64,000 nt of DNA from Streptomyces sp. R41 (lineage in GTDB: Bacteria > Actinomycetota > Actinomycetes > Streptomycetales > Streptomycetaceae), in the NCBI RefSeq assembly GCF_041053055.1, contig NZ_CP163443.1, positions 6,927,001-6,991,000 of the forward strand. The letters run 5' to 3'. The position numbers were made by a program, and so were the translations under genes. The notes under the pieces were generated by a model. It ran no database searches and was not told where the DNA came from. It saw only the letters and a program-made list of their open reading frames with translations. Position 1 is the stretch's first letter; each line of letters begins with the position of its first letter. Of this stretch, positions 26,597-35,465 are shown piece by piece.

Positions 26597-28327
26597 ATGG
26601 CCAGGGAATTCCAACGCGGCCACAAGGCCAAGATCAGTGACCTCACCGCGGGCACCGATCTGTACGTAGGCGTGCAGATCACCGGCCCCGGACTGACCTT
26701 CGACATCAGTTGCTTCGGTCTTGACGCCGATGAACGGCTGTCGGACGACCGGTACTTCGTCTTCTTCAATCAGCCGAAGACCCCCGAGGAGTCCATCCAG
26801 CTCCTCGGCGCCCAGTCGGGCGACACGGAGTCGTTCCGTGTGACCCTCGACCGGATCCCGGCGCAGATCCAGAAGCTGTCCTTCACAGCGACCATCGACG
26901 GCGCCGGGCAGATGTCGCAGATCGCCCCCGGATACCTTCGTGTTGTCGCGGGTGGCGAGGAGGTGGCGCGGTACTCGTTCAGCGGCGCGGAGTTCTCCAC
27001 GGAACGTGCCGTGATGCTGGGCGACTTCTACTTGAAGGACGTCTGGCGGTTCGCCGCCGTGGGACAGGGCTTCGACGGCGGCCTCGACGCGCTGCTGAAG
27101 AACTTCGGTGGCGAGGTCGCCGAGGAGGAGCCCGCCGCGCAGCAGCCGCAGGCCGCCGCCGCACCGTCCTTCGCGCCGCCGGCCCAGGCCACCGCGCCGC
27201 CCGCCTTCGGCGCCCCGTCCGCACCCGCTCCGGCTCCGGCGCCCGCGCCGCAGCCCGCCGCGCAGGGCTTCGCGCCGCCCCCGGGAGTCACACCGCCGCC
27301 CGCTCCGGCGCCCGCCGCGCCCTCGGTGCACGCCGCGCCGACCATCGTCGCGCCCCTGCACACCCCGCCGGGCGGCACCGTGCCGCCGCCGGGCCCCGCG
27401 CCGTACGCGCAGCCGCCCGGGCAGCCCGGTCCGCCGCCCGGATACGGCCAGCAGCCTCCCGGCCAGACGGCTCCGATGCCGCCCGGTTACGGCCAGCAGG
27501 CCCCGTCCGCGCCGCCCGGTTACGGGCAGCAGGCGCCGACCGCGCCGCCCGGTTACGGGCAGCAGCCGCAGTACGGGCAGGTTCCGGGCCAGGCGCCCGG
27601 ACAGTACCCGGGCCAGCCCGGCGCGCCCTCCCCGTACGGCGCTCCCCAGGGCACCCCGCAGGGCGGCGCCGGTGTGTCCGCCGCGCTGGGGGCCTTCAAG
27701 GAGACGCCCACCGGCCAGCGGTGGACGCAGCAGAACAAGAAGCTCATCCGCGTCGACCTCGGCATCGGCGGCCAGCCCGTGCTGGCCCGCCAGGGCAGCA
27801 TGGTGCTCTATCAGGGCAAGGTCGACTTCAGCTACAAGGGCGCCGGTTTCGCCGGGCGGATCGTGGGCAACGCGACCGGCCAGGAGATGCAGCTGATGCG
27901 CTGTACGGGCCAGGGGCAGGTGTTCCTCGCCGAGAACGCCACCCATGTGCACCCGATCGAACTCCAGGGTGACGCGATCTGTGTGTCCGCGGAGAGCGTT
28001 CTCGCCTTCGACGAGTCCCTCCAGTACGAGGTCCGCCGCATCGAGGGACACGGCATCCCCGGTGGCGCGCTGTTCACGATGCAGTTCCAGGGGACCGGCA
28101 CCATCGTCGTGAAGACCCACGGTGCCCCCGTCGTGCTGCCCGTGACGCCCACGACCTTCGCCGACTGCAACGCCGTCGTCGCGTGGTCCGCGGCCGCCCA
28201 GGTGATCGTCTCCAGCCAGGTGCGGATGCGCCGGAACGCCTACCCCGGCGACACGGGAGAGAGCGTGAACCTTCAGTTCCGCGCCGCGCCCGGCAATTTC
28301 ATCGTCGTCCAGCCGTACGAGGTCTGA
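26597..28327 (+). CDS. TerD-AIM24 fusion protein
   Basis: A 576-residue protein of three parts. Residues 1 to about 180 form a TerD domain, the calcium-binding tellurite and stress family, seen in 'VGVQITGPGLTFDISCFGLD' and 'DDRYFVFFNQPKTPE'. A Pro/Gln/Gly/Ala-rich linker follows (about 181-370) with three PPGYGQQ repeats. The C-terminal 200 residues are an AIM24-like beta domain ('LARQGSMVLYQGKVDF', 'FAGRIVGNATGQEMQLM'). Two free AIM24 proteins are encoded directly downstream with 11 and 16 bases between genes, so this is an operon. The start is ATG 26597, just after GGGGGACGG. The function is not established; a surface- or membrane-linked stress assembly is possible. Confidence 0.85.
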   Translation: MAREFQRGHKAKISDLTAGTDLYVGVQITGPGLTFDISCFGLDADERLSDDRYFVFFNQPKTPEESIQLLGAQSGDTESFRVTLDRIPAQIQKLSFTATIDGAGQMSQIAPGYLRVVAGGEEVARYSFSGAEFSTERAVMLGDFYLKDVWRFAAVGQGFDGGLDALLKNFGGEVAEEEPAAQQPQAAAAPSFAPPAQATAPPAFGAPSAPAPAPAPAPQPAAQGFAPPPGVTPPPAPAPAAPSVHAAPTIVAPLHTPPGGTVPPPGPAPYAQPPGQPGPPPGYGQQPPGQTAPMPPGYGQQAPSAPPGYGQQAPTAPPGYGQQPQYGQVPGQAPGQYPGQPGAPSPYGAPQGTPQGGAGVSAALGAFKETPTGQRWTQQNKKLIRVDLGIGGQPVLARQGSMVLYQGKVDFSYKGAGFAGRIVGNATGQEMQLMRCTGQGQVFLAENATHVHPIELQGDAICVSAESVLAFDESLQYEVRRIEGHGIPGGALFTMQFQGTGTIVVKTHGAPVVLPVTPTTFADCNAVVAWSAAAQVIVSSQVRMRRNAYPGDTGESVNLQFRAAPGNFIVVQPYEV

Positions 28328-28338
28328 GGGAGCCCGTC

Positions 28339-29019
28339 ATGAACCAACCACTAGCGGGCTTTGCCCCGGCACCCGTCACCGCCCGCATGGAGAACCACGG
28401 CAACCACATGCTGAAGGTCGCCATGCAGACCGGAAACGACCTCCTCGCGCGCGTGGGGTCGATGGTCGCCTACGAAGGGTTCGTCCAGTACGAGCCCAAC
28501 CCGCCCGCCGTACGCCAGATCGCGCGCGACTGGGTCACCGGTGAGGGCGCGCCGTTGATGAAGTGCTCCGGTGACGGCCTGCTCTACCTCGCCGACTACG
28601 GGGCGAACGTCGTCGTCATCAATCTCAACGGGGACGCGATCTCCGTCAACGCCACCAACCTGCTCGCCTTCGACGCCCACCTCCAGTGGGGCGTCGAGCG
28701 GGTGAAGGGGCTCGCCAAGTTCGCCGGACAGGGCCTGTGGAACACCAAGATCTCCGGCCAGGGATGGGTCGCGCTGACCTCCCGGGGCAAGCCGATCGTC
28801 GTCGACTGCGGTGGCGGTGAGGACGAGACGTACGTCGACCCGGACGCGCTCGTCGCCTGGTCCCCGAACCTCAAGGTGAAGGGCAAGCGCAGCTTCAAGG
28901 CGCAGTCGCTGATCGGACGTGGCAGCGGCGAGGCGTACCAGATGGCGTTCTCCGGGCAGGGCATCGTCGTCGTCCAGCCCAGCGAGGACAGCACCGACCG
29001 CCTCCGAGTCCGGGGCTGA
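28339..29019 (+). CDS. AIM24-family protein
   Basis: A 226-residue protein made almost wholly of the AIM24 fold, a beta-rich domain named from a yeast mitochondrial protein. Readable family segments are 'LLARVGSMVAYEGFVQYE', 'GEGAPLMKCSGDGLLYLAD' and 'GQGWVALTSRGKPIVV'. The C-terminus ends with 'MAFSGQGIVVVQPSED', which is shared with the next protein and with the fusion upstream, showing that the three genes are paralogues. GGGAG lies 5 bases before the ATG. It is the middle gene of a three-gene operon. In the family the biochemical role is unknown. Confidence 0.85.
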   Translation: MNQPLAGFAPAPVTARMENHGNHMLKVAMQTGNDLLARVGSMVAYEGFVQYEPNPPAVRQIARDWVTGEGAPLMKCSGDGLLYLADYGANVVVINLNGDAISVNATNLLAFDAHLQWGVERVKGLAKFAGQGLWNTKISGQGWVALTSRGKPIVVDCGGGEDETYVDPDALVAWSPNLKVKGKRSFKAQSLIGRGSGEAYQMAFSGQGIVVVQPSEDSTDRLRVRG

Positions 29020-29035
29020 GGGGGAGCAGGACACC

Positions 29036-29791
29036 ATGCAGAGCCCGCTTTTCGGCTACAACGAGCAGCAGACCCAGGAGCGTTACAGCCTGCAGAACTC
29101 GCAGATGCTGCGCGTCGTCCTGGAGGGCCACGACGACATCCTCGCGCGCAAGGGCACCATGGTCGCGTACCAGGGGCTCGTCGAGTTCGACGCCGAGTAC
29201 CAGAACAACAGCCAGCACCGCGCGCGTGCGTACACCGGTGAGGGCCTCGACCTGATGCGCTGTCACGGGCAGGGGATGGTCTACCTCGCCAACCTCGGCC
29301 AGCATGTGCATGTTGTGGATGTGGACCAGGACGGCCTCACCGTCGACAGCAGCTATGTCCTGGCGATGGACTCCGGGCTGCACTACGAGGTCATCGCCGT
29401 GGACAGCCAGTACGGCATCTCCGGCTCCGGCAAGTACCAGCTCAACATCACGGGGCGTGGCAAGGTCGCGCTGATGACGTCCGGGATGCCGCTGATGATG
29501 CAGGTCACGCCGGACCGGTACGTCAACTGCGACGCCGACGCGATCGTCGCGTGGTCCACGAGTCTGCGCGTACAGATGCAGGCCCAGACCCACTCCTCCG
29601 GAGTGTGGCGGCGCCGCGGCAACACTGGTGAGGGCTGGGAGCTCAGCTTCATGGGCAACGGCTACGCGCTCGTACAGCCCAGTGAACTGCTGCCGCCGCA
29701 GAACGCCGCGATCGGCCAGGGCCTGCGCGCCCAGTACGGCATGGGCCAGCACGGCGCCCACGGGCAGAACCAGGGCAACGTCTGGAGCTGA
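29036..29791 (+). CDS. AIM24-family protein with Gly/Gln/His tail
   Basis: A 251-residue AIM24-family paralogue. It has 'ILARKGTMVAYQGLVEFD', 'EGLDLMRCHGQGMVYLAN' and 'MGNGYALVQPSELLPPQ' in the same order as the preceding gene. The last 30 residues are Gly/Gln/His-rich ('YGMGQHGAHGQNQG') and probably disordered. GGGGGAG is 7 bases before the ATG at 29036. It ends the operon; a strong hairpin terminator follows 25 bases later. Having one fusion and two single-domain copies in a row suggests that the products form a hetero-oligomer, but that is inference. Confidence 0.85.
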   Translation: MQSPLFGYNEQQTQERYSLQNSQMLRVVLEGHDDILARKGTMVAYQGLVEFDAEYQNNSQHRARAYTGEGLDLMRCHGQGMVYLANLGQHVHVVDVDQDGLTVDSSYVLAMDSGLHYEVIAVDSQYGISGSGKYQLNITGRGKVALMTSGMPLMMQVTPDRYVNCDADAIVAWSTSLRVQMQAQTHSSGVWRRRGNTGEGWELSFMGNGYALVQPSELLPPQNAAIGQGLRAQYGMGQHGAHGQNQGNVWS

Positions 29792-29816
29792 CAGCCCAGC
29801 AGTCCAGGAAGCAAAC

Positions 29817-29850
29817 GTAAGGGGCGACCGCCAAGGCGGTCGCCCCTTAC
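29817..29850. terminator. Bidirectional terminator between the AIM24 operon and Nudix gene
   Basis: A perfect 15-base inverted repeat (29817-29831 with 29836-29850) around a 4-base loop. It starts with AAGGGGCGACC and lies between convergent genes. Confidence 0.8.
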
Positions 29851-29871
29851 AGGTTCAGAGCCTGTTGCCGG

Positions 29872-30387
29872 TCAGAGCCGGGCGCGCGTCGCCTCCAGCA
29901 GACGTACGACGGACTCGTCGGCCACGTCCGCCACCTCGTCGTACGCGAACCAGCGCAGGTCCAGCGACTCGTCGCTGATGGCTTCGACCGCCCCGGCCGG
30001 GGCGAGCGCTGCGTACTGCACGTCGAAATGCCAGGCGCACGGTGTGTGATGCCGGTCGAGGCGCACCGGACCGCCGGACAGCAGTGTCAGCCCCGGGATG
30101 CCCGACTCCTCGGTGCCTTCCCGGAGGGAGGCGTCCGCCAGGGTCGCGTCGTCCGGCTCGCAGTGACCGCCCATCTGAAGCCACAGCCGCAGCTTCTTGT
30201 GGAGCGTGAGCAGGACCCGGCCGCGCTCTGGGTCGATCACCAGGGCGCTCGCCGTGACGTGCCCGGAGTGGCACGACTTCCACATGCCGTCCGGGTGCGA
30301 CTGCAGGTGGTCCAGGTAGGCCTGGCGCAATTCTTCCTGGTCCTCGTAGCTCTTCAGTACGAGGACCGCGTCGTCGTACAGGCTCAC
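29872..30387 (-). CDS. Nudix hydrolase
   Basis: A 171-residue Nudix protein. The Nudix box begins near residue 77 with GGHCEPDDATLADASLREG and continues with TEESG; the metal-binding REGTEESG core is intact. Preceding strands 'HVTASALVIDPERGRVLL' and 'KLRLWLQMGGH' fit the fold. GTG 30387 overlaps the TGA of the upstream zincin gene (GTGA), so the two are translationally coupled. The substrate cannot be predicted; many relatives hydrolyse nucleotide diphosphate derivatives. Confidence 0.85.
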   Translation of the reverse strand: MSLYDDAVLVLKSYEDQEELRQAYLDHLQSHPDGMWKSCHSGHVTASALVIDPERGRVLLTLHKKLRLWLQMGGHCEPDDATLADASLREGTEESGIPGLTLLSGGPVRLDRHHTPCAWHFDVQYAALAPAGAVEAISDESLDLRWFAYDEVADVADESVVRLLEATRARL

Positions 30388-31820
30388 TCGGCGTCGTCGC
30401 CCTTGTCGTCGTCCTTGGAGGTGTCGTCCTTCGTCAGGTTCGGCTTCTCGGCGGACCCGGAGCCGCTCGCCGCCTCGCCGAGCATCTTGTCGATCTCGGA
30501 GAAGTCCAGCTGCTCGCGGTGCACGAAGCCGTCCGGGTCGTCCAGGTCGGACGCGGTGGGCAGCATGTCCGGGTGGGCCCACAGGCCGTCGCGGCCGTCC
30601 ACACCGCGCGCGTCGGTGAGCGAGGCCCACAGGCGCGAGGCGTCCCGCAGCCGGCGCGGGCGCAGCTCCAGGCCGATCAGCGTGGCGAACGTCTGCTCGG
30701 CGGGACCGCCCGTGGCACGGCGGCGGCGCAGGGTCTCACGCAGCGCGTCCGCGGACGACAGGCGCGGCTTGGCGGCCGCGTGCACGACCGCGTCCACCCA
30801 GCCCTCGACCAGCGCGAGCGCCGTCTCCAGGCGAGCCAGCGCGGCCTTCTGCTCCGGGGTGTCCTCCGGCTGGAACATGCCCTGCTGGAGCGCCTGCTGC
30901 AGCTCCTCCGGATTCTGCGGGTCGAACTGGCCGACCACGTCCTCCAGCTTGGCCGTGTCGACCTTGATGCCGCGCGCGTAGCCCTCGACCGCGCCGAACA
31001 GGTGCGAGCGCAGCCACGGTACATGCGCGAAGAGGCGCTGGTGGGCGGCCTCACGCAAAGCAAGGTAGAGCCGCACCTCCTCCTGGGGGACGCCCAGGTC
31101 CTTGCCGAACGACTCGATGTTCAGCGGCAGCAGCGCGGCCTTGCCGGCCGGGCCGAGCGGCAGGCCGATGTCGGTCGAGCCGACGACCTCGCCCGCGAGC
31201 ACGCCGACGGCCTGCCCGATCTGCGTACCGAACATGGCGCCGCCCATGGAGCGCATCATGCCGATGAGCGGGCCCGCCATGGCCTGCATCTCCTCCGGCA
31301 GGACGTCGCCCATGGCCGCGCCGACGCGCTCGGCGACCGGGTCGACGAGCTCCTTCCACACGGGGAGGGTCGCCTCGACCCACTCCGCGCGGCTCCAGGC
31401 CACGGCGGAGCCGGCGCCTGACGGCAGCGACGTCGCGTCGTCCAGCCACAGGTCGGCCAGGCGCACGGCCTCCTCGACCGCGGAGCGCTCGGAGGGACCG
31501 ATGCTCGCGTCCTTGGTGCCGTCAGGGGTGCCCTGGGAGACCGTCTGGCGGGCGATCTGCTTGGCCATGTCCCAGTTCACCGGCCCGCCCTCGTACGAGA
31601 GCATCTGGCCCAGCTGCTGGAACGCGGCGCCCAGGTCATTGGGGTTCATGGAACCGAACATGGCTGCGAGCGGATTGTCGGCTCCGGGACTACCGGCTCC
31701 GGGCAGCCCGAAACCGAACGGTCCCTGACCACCGCCGCTCTCCTGGTCCTTCTTCTTGCCCTCGTCGCCGTTCTCCGGCTCCTCCGGCGGAAGGCCGAAT
31801 CCGAATGGGGTGTCACTCAC
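30384..31820 (-). CDS. Zincin-like metalloprotease family protein (DUF2342 type)
   Basis: A 478-residue protein of the actinobacterial zincin-like family, also named as zinc-dependent metalloprotease or F420-biosynthesis-associated protein. The N-terminus is Gly/Pro-rich with repeated PFGFGLP. The central region has a Met/Gly-rich hydrophobic stretch ('AMAGPLIGMMRSMGGAMFG') and the family block 'REAAHQRLFAHVPWLRSH' near residues 255-272, which holds the presumed metal-binding His residues. The C-terminus is acidic. GTG 31820 follows GAGGAAT; the frame extends to 31973 without family similarity. It overlaps the Nudix gene. Mycobacteria keep the orthologue near whiB7 and the PDZ protease. Enzyme activity is not certain. 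Confidence 0.8.
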   Translation of the reverse strand: MSDTPFGFGLPPEEPENGDEGKKKDQESGGGQGPFGFGLPGAGSPGADNPLAAMFGSMNPNDLGAAFQQLGQMLSYEGGPVNWDMAKQIARQTVSQGTPDGTKDASIGPSERSAVEEAVRLADLWLDDATSLPSGAGSAVAWSRAEWVEATLPVWKELVDPVAERVGAAMGDVLPEEMQAMAGPLIGMMRSMGGAMFGTQIGQAVGVLAGEVVGSTDIGLPLGPAGKAALLPLNIESFGKDLGVPQEEVRLYLALREAAHQRLFAHVPWLRSHLFGAVEGYARGIKVDTAKLEDVVGQFDPQNPEELQQALQQGMFQPEDTPEQKAALARLETALALVEGWVDAVVHAAAKPRLSSADALRETLRRRRATGGPAEQTFATLIGLELRPRRLRDASRLWASLTDARGVDGRDGLWAHPDMLPTASDLDDPDGFVHREQLDFSEIDKMLGEAASGSGSAEKPNLTKDDTSKDDDKGDDAE

Positions 31821-32011
31821 GGGATTCCTCGGCTGGTAAGGCCGCCGGTTCGTTCCGACGGCGGCTGCCCGACAACACCACCCAGCGTAGACACCACAGC
31901 CCGATCGGGCCTCGATGCTTCGCCGACTCTTGGCCTGCGGCAGGATGGATGCCACCTGGTACGTACGCGTCACGCGCGTCCGTTACTGAAGACAACCGCT
32001 GGAGACGCCCG

Positions 32012-33124
32012 GTGAGTTCCCCAGATCCGCAGGTTCGCGCAGCGCGAAACCACTCAACCAGCCCAGCTCCGCGCGGGCCCGTCGTCGCGGTCACCGGCGC
32101 CGCGTCCGGCGTGGGCGCGCTGCTCATCGAGCGGCTCGCCGCCAGCGAGGAGATCAAGCAGGTCATCGCCATCGACGAGCGGCGCGGCGAGTGCGCGGCC
32201 GCCCAGTGGCACATCCTGGACGTCCGGGACCCGGCGATCGCCGAGAAGCTGCGCGGGGCGGACGTCGTGGTGCATCTGGCGCTGGACCTCGATCTGGAGA
32301 CGGATGCGGCGGCGCGGACGGCGTACAACGTCCGGGGGACACAGACCGTGCTCACGGCCGCTGCCGCGGCCGGGGTCCACCGGGTGGTGCTGTGCACGTC
32401 CGCGATGGTCTACGGGGCGCTGCCCGACAACGAACTGCCTCTCTCCGAAGACGCCGAATTGCGGGCGACGGCCGAGGCCACGGGGGTCGGCGACCTCCTG
32501 GAGATCGAGCGGCTCGCGCGGCGGGCGCCGCGGGCGCATCCGGGACTCAATGTCACCGTGGTGCGGCCCGCCGTGCTCGTCGGGGGCACCGATACCGCTC
32601 TGACCAGGTATTTCGAGTCGCCTCGGCTGCTGGTGGTGGCGGGGTCCCGGCCTGCTTGGCAGTTCTGCCACGTCGAGGACCTGTGCAGTGCTCTGGAGTA
32701 CGCCGTCGTCGAGAAGGTGGAGGGGGAACTCGCCGTCGGGTGCGACGGGTGGCTGGAGCAGGAGGAGGTCGAGGAGCTGAGCGGCATTCGGCGGATGGAG
32801 CTGCCGTCCACCGTCGCCCTGGGGGCTGCCGCTCGGCTTCACCGCATCGGGCTCACTCCTTCGCCTGCCGGGGATCTGGCGTACACGATGTACCCCTGGG
32901 TGGTGAGCGGGAGCCGGCTGCATGACGCCGGGTGGCGGCCGCAGTGGACCAACGAGGAGGTCCTCGCCGAGCTGCTGGAGGAGGTTGCCGGGCGGCACAC
33001 CGTGGCCGGACGGCGTCTCGGGCGCAAGGACGCGACTGCGGCGGGGGCCGCGGGCGCGACGGTGGCTCTCCTGGGTGCGGCTGCAGTGGTCCGGCGGGCT
33101 CGGAAGGCTCGCCGGCGGGTCTGA
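32012..33124 (+). CDS. NAD-dependent epimerase/dehydratase family protein
   Basis: A 370-residue extended short-chain dehydrogenase. The nucleotide loop is TGAASGVG at about 28-35, an acidic residue follows the second strand ('VIAIDERRGE'), and the substrate-binding segment contains 'TSAMVYGALPDN'. The canonical YxxxK is not evident, so the catalytic type is uncertain. The last 30 residues ('TVALLGAAAVVRRARKARRR') form one hydrophobic helix with a strongly basic end, suggesting membrane association. GTG 32012 has GGAG 7 bases upstream. The gene diverges from the zincin gene. Similar Streptomyces proteins are annotated as sugar epimerases, but there is no sugar pathway next to it. Confidence 0.75.
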   Translation: MSSPDPQVRAARNHSTSPAPRGPVVAVTGAASGVGALLIERLAASEEIKQVIAIDERRGECAAAQWHILDVRDPAIAEKLRGADVVVHLALDLDLETDAAARTAYNVRGTQTVLTAAAAAGVHRVVLCTSAMVYGALPDNELPLSEDAELRATAEATGVGDLLEIERLARRAPRAHPGLNVTVVRPAVLVGGTDTALTRYFESPRLLVVAGSRPAWQFCHVEDLCSALEYAVVEKVEGELAVGCDGWLEQEEVEELSGIRRMELPSTVALGAAARLHRIGLTPSPAGDLAYTMYPWVVSGSRLHDAGWRPQWTNEEVLAELLEEVAGRHTVAGRRLGRKDATAAGAAGATVALLGAAAVVRRARKARRRV

Positions 33125-33324
33125 GGACCCTGGCATGTCACCCGGGGCGGCGCTCTGGCCGGAGGGCGAGCCCGGCGCCCGCGGGGTGCCGCCGCGCCCA
33201 CCTGTGCCGCCCCAGCGACACGATTGCCCCCGGCCACGTCAGATGCAGTCCCTGTAGGAGGCTCCAAAGCTGCACGCGCGTGTGCCGGGTGAAACCTCTA
33301 TTTCGTGTTGTCAGTGGTGTGGGG

Positions 33325-33330
33325 CACGAT
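33325..33330 (+). promoter_or_regulatory. Candidate -10 box (CACGAT) of leaderless moaE
   Basis: CACGAT ends 6 bases before ATG 33337, and no Shine-Dalgarno sequence is present. Confidence 0.4.
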
Positions 33331-33336
33331 GGGCTC

Positions 33337-33798
33337 ATGGCATCCATGAACGACCATCCCGGTGAGCAGGCGGCGCAGGACGCGATCAAGTTGATCGCCG
33401 TTCGAGAGACGCCGCTCTCCCTGGACGAGGTCTTCAAGGCCGTGGGGGACGACGCCGCCGGAGGGACCGCGCTGTTCGTCGGGACCGTGCGGAATCATGA
33501 CGGGGGTGCCGACGTCGATGAGCTGGGGTATTCGTCTCACCCCAGCGCCGAGGCGGAGATGCGACGCATCGCCGAGAAGGTGGTCGCCGAGTATCCGGTG
33601 CGTGCGTTGGCCGCCGTTCATCGTGTCGGTGACCTGAGCGTCGGGGATCTCGCTGTCGTCGTCGCGGTGTCGTGTCCGCACCGTGGTGAGGCCTTTGAGG
33701 CTTGTCGCAAGCTCATCGACGACCTGAAGCACGAGGCGCCCATCTGGAAGCACCAGAAGTTCTCCGACGGTACGGAGGAGTGGGTCGGAGCCTGTTGA
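33337..33798 (+). CDS. moaE: Molybdopterin synthase catalytic subunit MoaE
   Basis: A 153-residue large subunit of molybdopterin synthase. With thiocarboxylated MoaD it converts cyclic pyranopterin monophosphate to molybdopterin. Family segments are 'GGTALFVGTVRNHDGG', 'HRVGDLSVGDLAVVV' and 'SCPHRGEAFEACR', and the catalytic Lys lies in 'LKHEAPIWKHQ' near residue 135. The start ATG is placed by a -10 box 6 bases upstream; an ATG three codons later is also possible. MoeZ, encoded 32 kb upstream, belongs to the same pathway, although no moaD gene is visible between them. The stop codon opens a degenerate 25-base tandem repeat. Confidence 0.92.
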   Translation: MASMNDHPGEQAAQDAIKLIAVRETPLSLDEVFKAVGDDAAGGTALFVGTVRNHDGGADVDELGYSSHPSAEAEMRRIAEKVVAEYPVRALAAVHRVGDLSVGDLAVVVAVSCPHRGEAFEACRKLIDDLKHEAPIWKHQKFSDGTEEWVGAC

Positions 33799-33864
33799 GG
33801 CCGACCGGTCTTTCGGCCTGAAGATCCGGCCGCTCGTTCGGCCTTGAGGGTTAACCGACCTCTC
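33790..33864 (+). repeat. Degenerate 25-base tandem repeat spanning the moaE stop
   Basis: Three consecutive 25-base units at 33790-33814, 33815-33839 and 33840-33864. Each starts G(G)CCTG/T, contains TGA (the first is the moaE stop) and ends in CTTTC, CGTTC or CTCTC. The period is exact although the sequence is degenerate. Confidence 0.6.
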
Positions 33865-33972
33865 ATCTGCCCTCCGGTTGCGTAACCGGGCCCCTGCCGT
33901 GAGCGTTAACACTGCGGATGGTTAATCTGCTGATCAGTCAGTTGCGGTCGCTCATGGGGTTGGGAGGTCGAC

Positions 33973-34176
33973 ATGGCGGCGCTCGCCTGGTTGCTGATTC
34001 CGCTTGTGGCTGCGATCGGTGCCGGACTGTGGGGCAGTTGGGTCGGCCGGAACCGCAAGGCGGCCGGAGACGACATGGAGCTCGCGGGATACACGCGCTT
34101 CCGTGAAGCCATGGAGAGGACCGACGTCATGGAGAGGCCCGCGGCCGAGGAGGAGTCCCACTCCGACGCGGTCTGA
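33973..34176 (+). CDS. Small membrane protein, unknown function
   Basis: A 67-residue protein with one N-terminal membrane helix ('LAWLLIPLVAAIGAGLWGSW') followed by a basic patch and an acidic, charged tail ('GRNRKAAGDDMELAGYTR', 'AAEEESHSD'). This predicts an N-out or signal-anchored protein with a cytoplasmic tail. The ribosome site GGGAGG is at the right distance from ATG 33973. No family is recognised. It is a single gene between moaE and the PDZ protease. Confidence 0.7.
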   Translation: MAALAWLLIPLVAAIGAGLWGSWVGRNRKAAGDDMELAGYTRFREAMERTDVMERPAAEEESHSDAV

Positions 34177-34283
34177 GCCTGCCGTGCTCCGACCCCGTCC
34201 CACGGCATCCCTCCGACCTGCGCGCACGGCCCCGTCCAACCCCGTACGGACGGCCCCGACGGTGCGCTGACAGCACCGTCCCG

Positions 34284-34289
34284 TACTGT
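34284..34289 (+). promoter_or_regulatory. Candidate -10 box (TACTGT) of leaderless PDZ-Lon protease gene
   Basis: TACTGT ends 6 bases before ATG 34296, with no Shine-Dalgarno sequence. Confidence 0.5.
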
Positions 34290-34295
34290 CGTTCC

Positions 34296-35393
34296 ATGCC
34301 ACGCCGCACCGCGACGATGCTCGCCTCCACTCTGATCCTGATCGCGCTCCTGTGCGCGGGAGTGTTCATCAAAGTGCCGTACTCGGAGATGTCACCGGGC
34401 CCCACGGTGAACACGCTGGGCGATCACGACGGCGAGCCGGTGCTGCAGATCTCCGGGCACAAGACCTATCCGGCCACCGGGAATCTGAACATGACCACGG
34501 TCCGGGTCACCAGCGCCGAGTACAACATGAACCTCGTCGAGGCCGTGTACGGGTGGCTCGCGCATGACAATAAGGTCGTGCCGCACGACACGCTCTACCC
34601 CGACGGCAAGACCGAGGAGCAGTCGACGCAGGAGAACGCCGAGGAGTTCAGCCAGTCCCAGGAGAGCGCCAAGGTGGCCGCCCTGAAGGAGCTGAACATC
34701 CCGGTGAAGTCCTGGGTGATCGTCTCCACGGTCCTCAAGGGCTCACCGGCCGAAGGCCGGCTGCACGCCGGAGACGTCATCAAGGCCGTCGACGGTACGA
34801 CGGTGAAGGCGCCGGGCGACGTCGCGAAGCTGGTCACCAAGCACAAGCCGGGCGAAAAGGTCGTCTTCACGATCGTTCCCGCCAAGGAGCAGGCCGCCGC
34901 CGAGAAGGAGAACAGGACGGCGACCGCGACCAAGGACGTGACGATCACCACGACCAAGTCCGACGACAGCGGTACGGACCGGGCGATCGTCGGGATCTCC
35001 GCCGGGACCGACCACACGTTCCCGTTCACCATCGACATCAAGCTCGCCGACGTCGGCGGACCGAGCGCCGGCCTGATGTTCGCGCTCGGCATCGTGGACA
35101 AGCTCACCCCGGGGAACCTCACCGGCGGCACGTTCGTGGCCGGCACCGGCACCATCGACGACGACGGCAAGGTCGGCCCGATCGGCGGCATCGAGATGAA
35201 GACGGTGGGCGCGCGCGAGAAGGGCGCCCAGTACTTCCTGACGCCCAAGGACAACTGCGCGGCCGCCGCCAAGGACACCCCGAAAGGGCTCACGCTCGTC
35301 AAGGTCAACACCATCGACGACGCGATGAGCGCCCTCAAGGACATCAGCTCCGGCAACACGGCCGACCTGCCGAAGTGCACCACCAAGAGCTGA
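34296..35393 (+). CDS. YlbL-type PDZ/Lon-domain (S16) membrane protease
   Basis: A 365-residue protease anchored by an N-terminal helix ('MLASTLILIALLCAGVF'). After an extracytoplasmic domain comes a PDZ domain (about 150-220, core 'GSPAEGRLHAGDVIKAVDG') and then a Lon-type proteolytic domain. The catalytic Ser is about 257 in GGPSAGLMFALG and the Lys about 302 in IEMKTVGAREKG, the Ser-Lys dyad of family S16. YlbL in Bacillus degrades a cell division inhibitor after DNA damage; the actinobacterial function is less clear. The transcript appears leaderless. It is convergent with the PPA1309 gene, separated by a large hairpin. The mycobacterial orthologue also neighbours the UPF0182 gene. Confidence 0.88.
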   Translation: MPRRTATMLASTLILIALLCAGVFIKVPYSEMSPGPTVNTLGDHDGEPVLQISGHKTYPATGNLNMTTVRVTSAEYNMNLVEAVYGWLAHDNKVVPHDTLYPDGKTEEQSTQENAEEFSQSQESAKVAALKELNIPVKSWVIVSTVLKGSPAEGRLHAGDVIKAVDGTTVKAPGDVAKLVTKHKPGEKVVFTIVPAKEQAAAEKENRTATATKDVTITTTKSDDSGTDRAIVGISAGTDHTFPFTIDIKLADVGGPSAGLMFALGIVDKLTPGNLTGGTFVAGTGTIDDDGKVGPIGGIEMKTVGAREKGAQYFLTPKDNCAAAAKDTPKGLTLVKVNTIDDAMSALKDISSGNTADLPKCTTKS

Positions 35394-35405
35394 CGGACAT
35401 CGGGT

Positions 35406-35457
35406 TGTACGTGGCTGGGGGCGCCCCGGGATCAGGGGGCGCCCCCAGCCACGTACA
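35406..35457. terminator. Large bidirectional terminator hairpin
   Basis: A perfect 22-base inverted repeat (35406-35427 with 35436-35457) around an 8-base loop. It lies between the convergent PDZ protease and PPA1309 genes. Confidence 0.85.
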
Positions 35458-35465
35458 GCGAGAGA

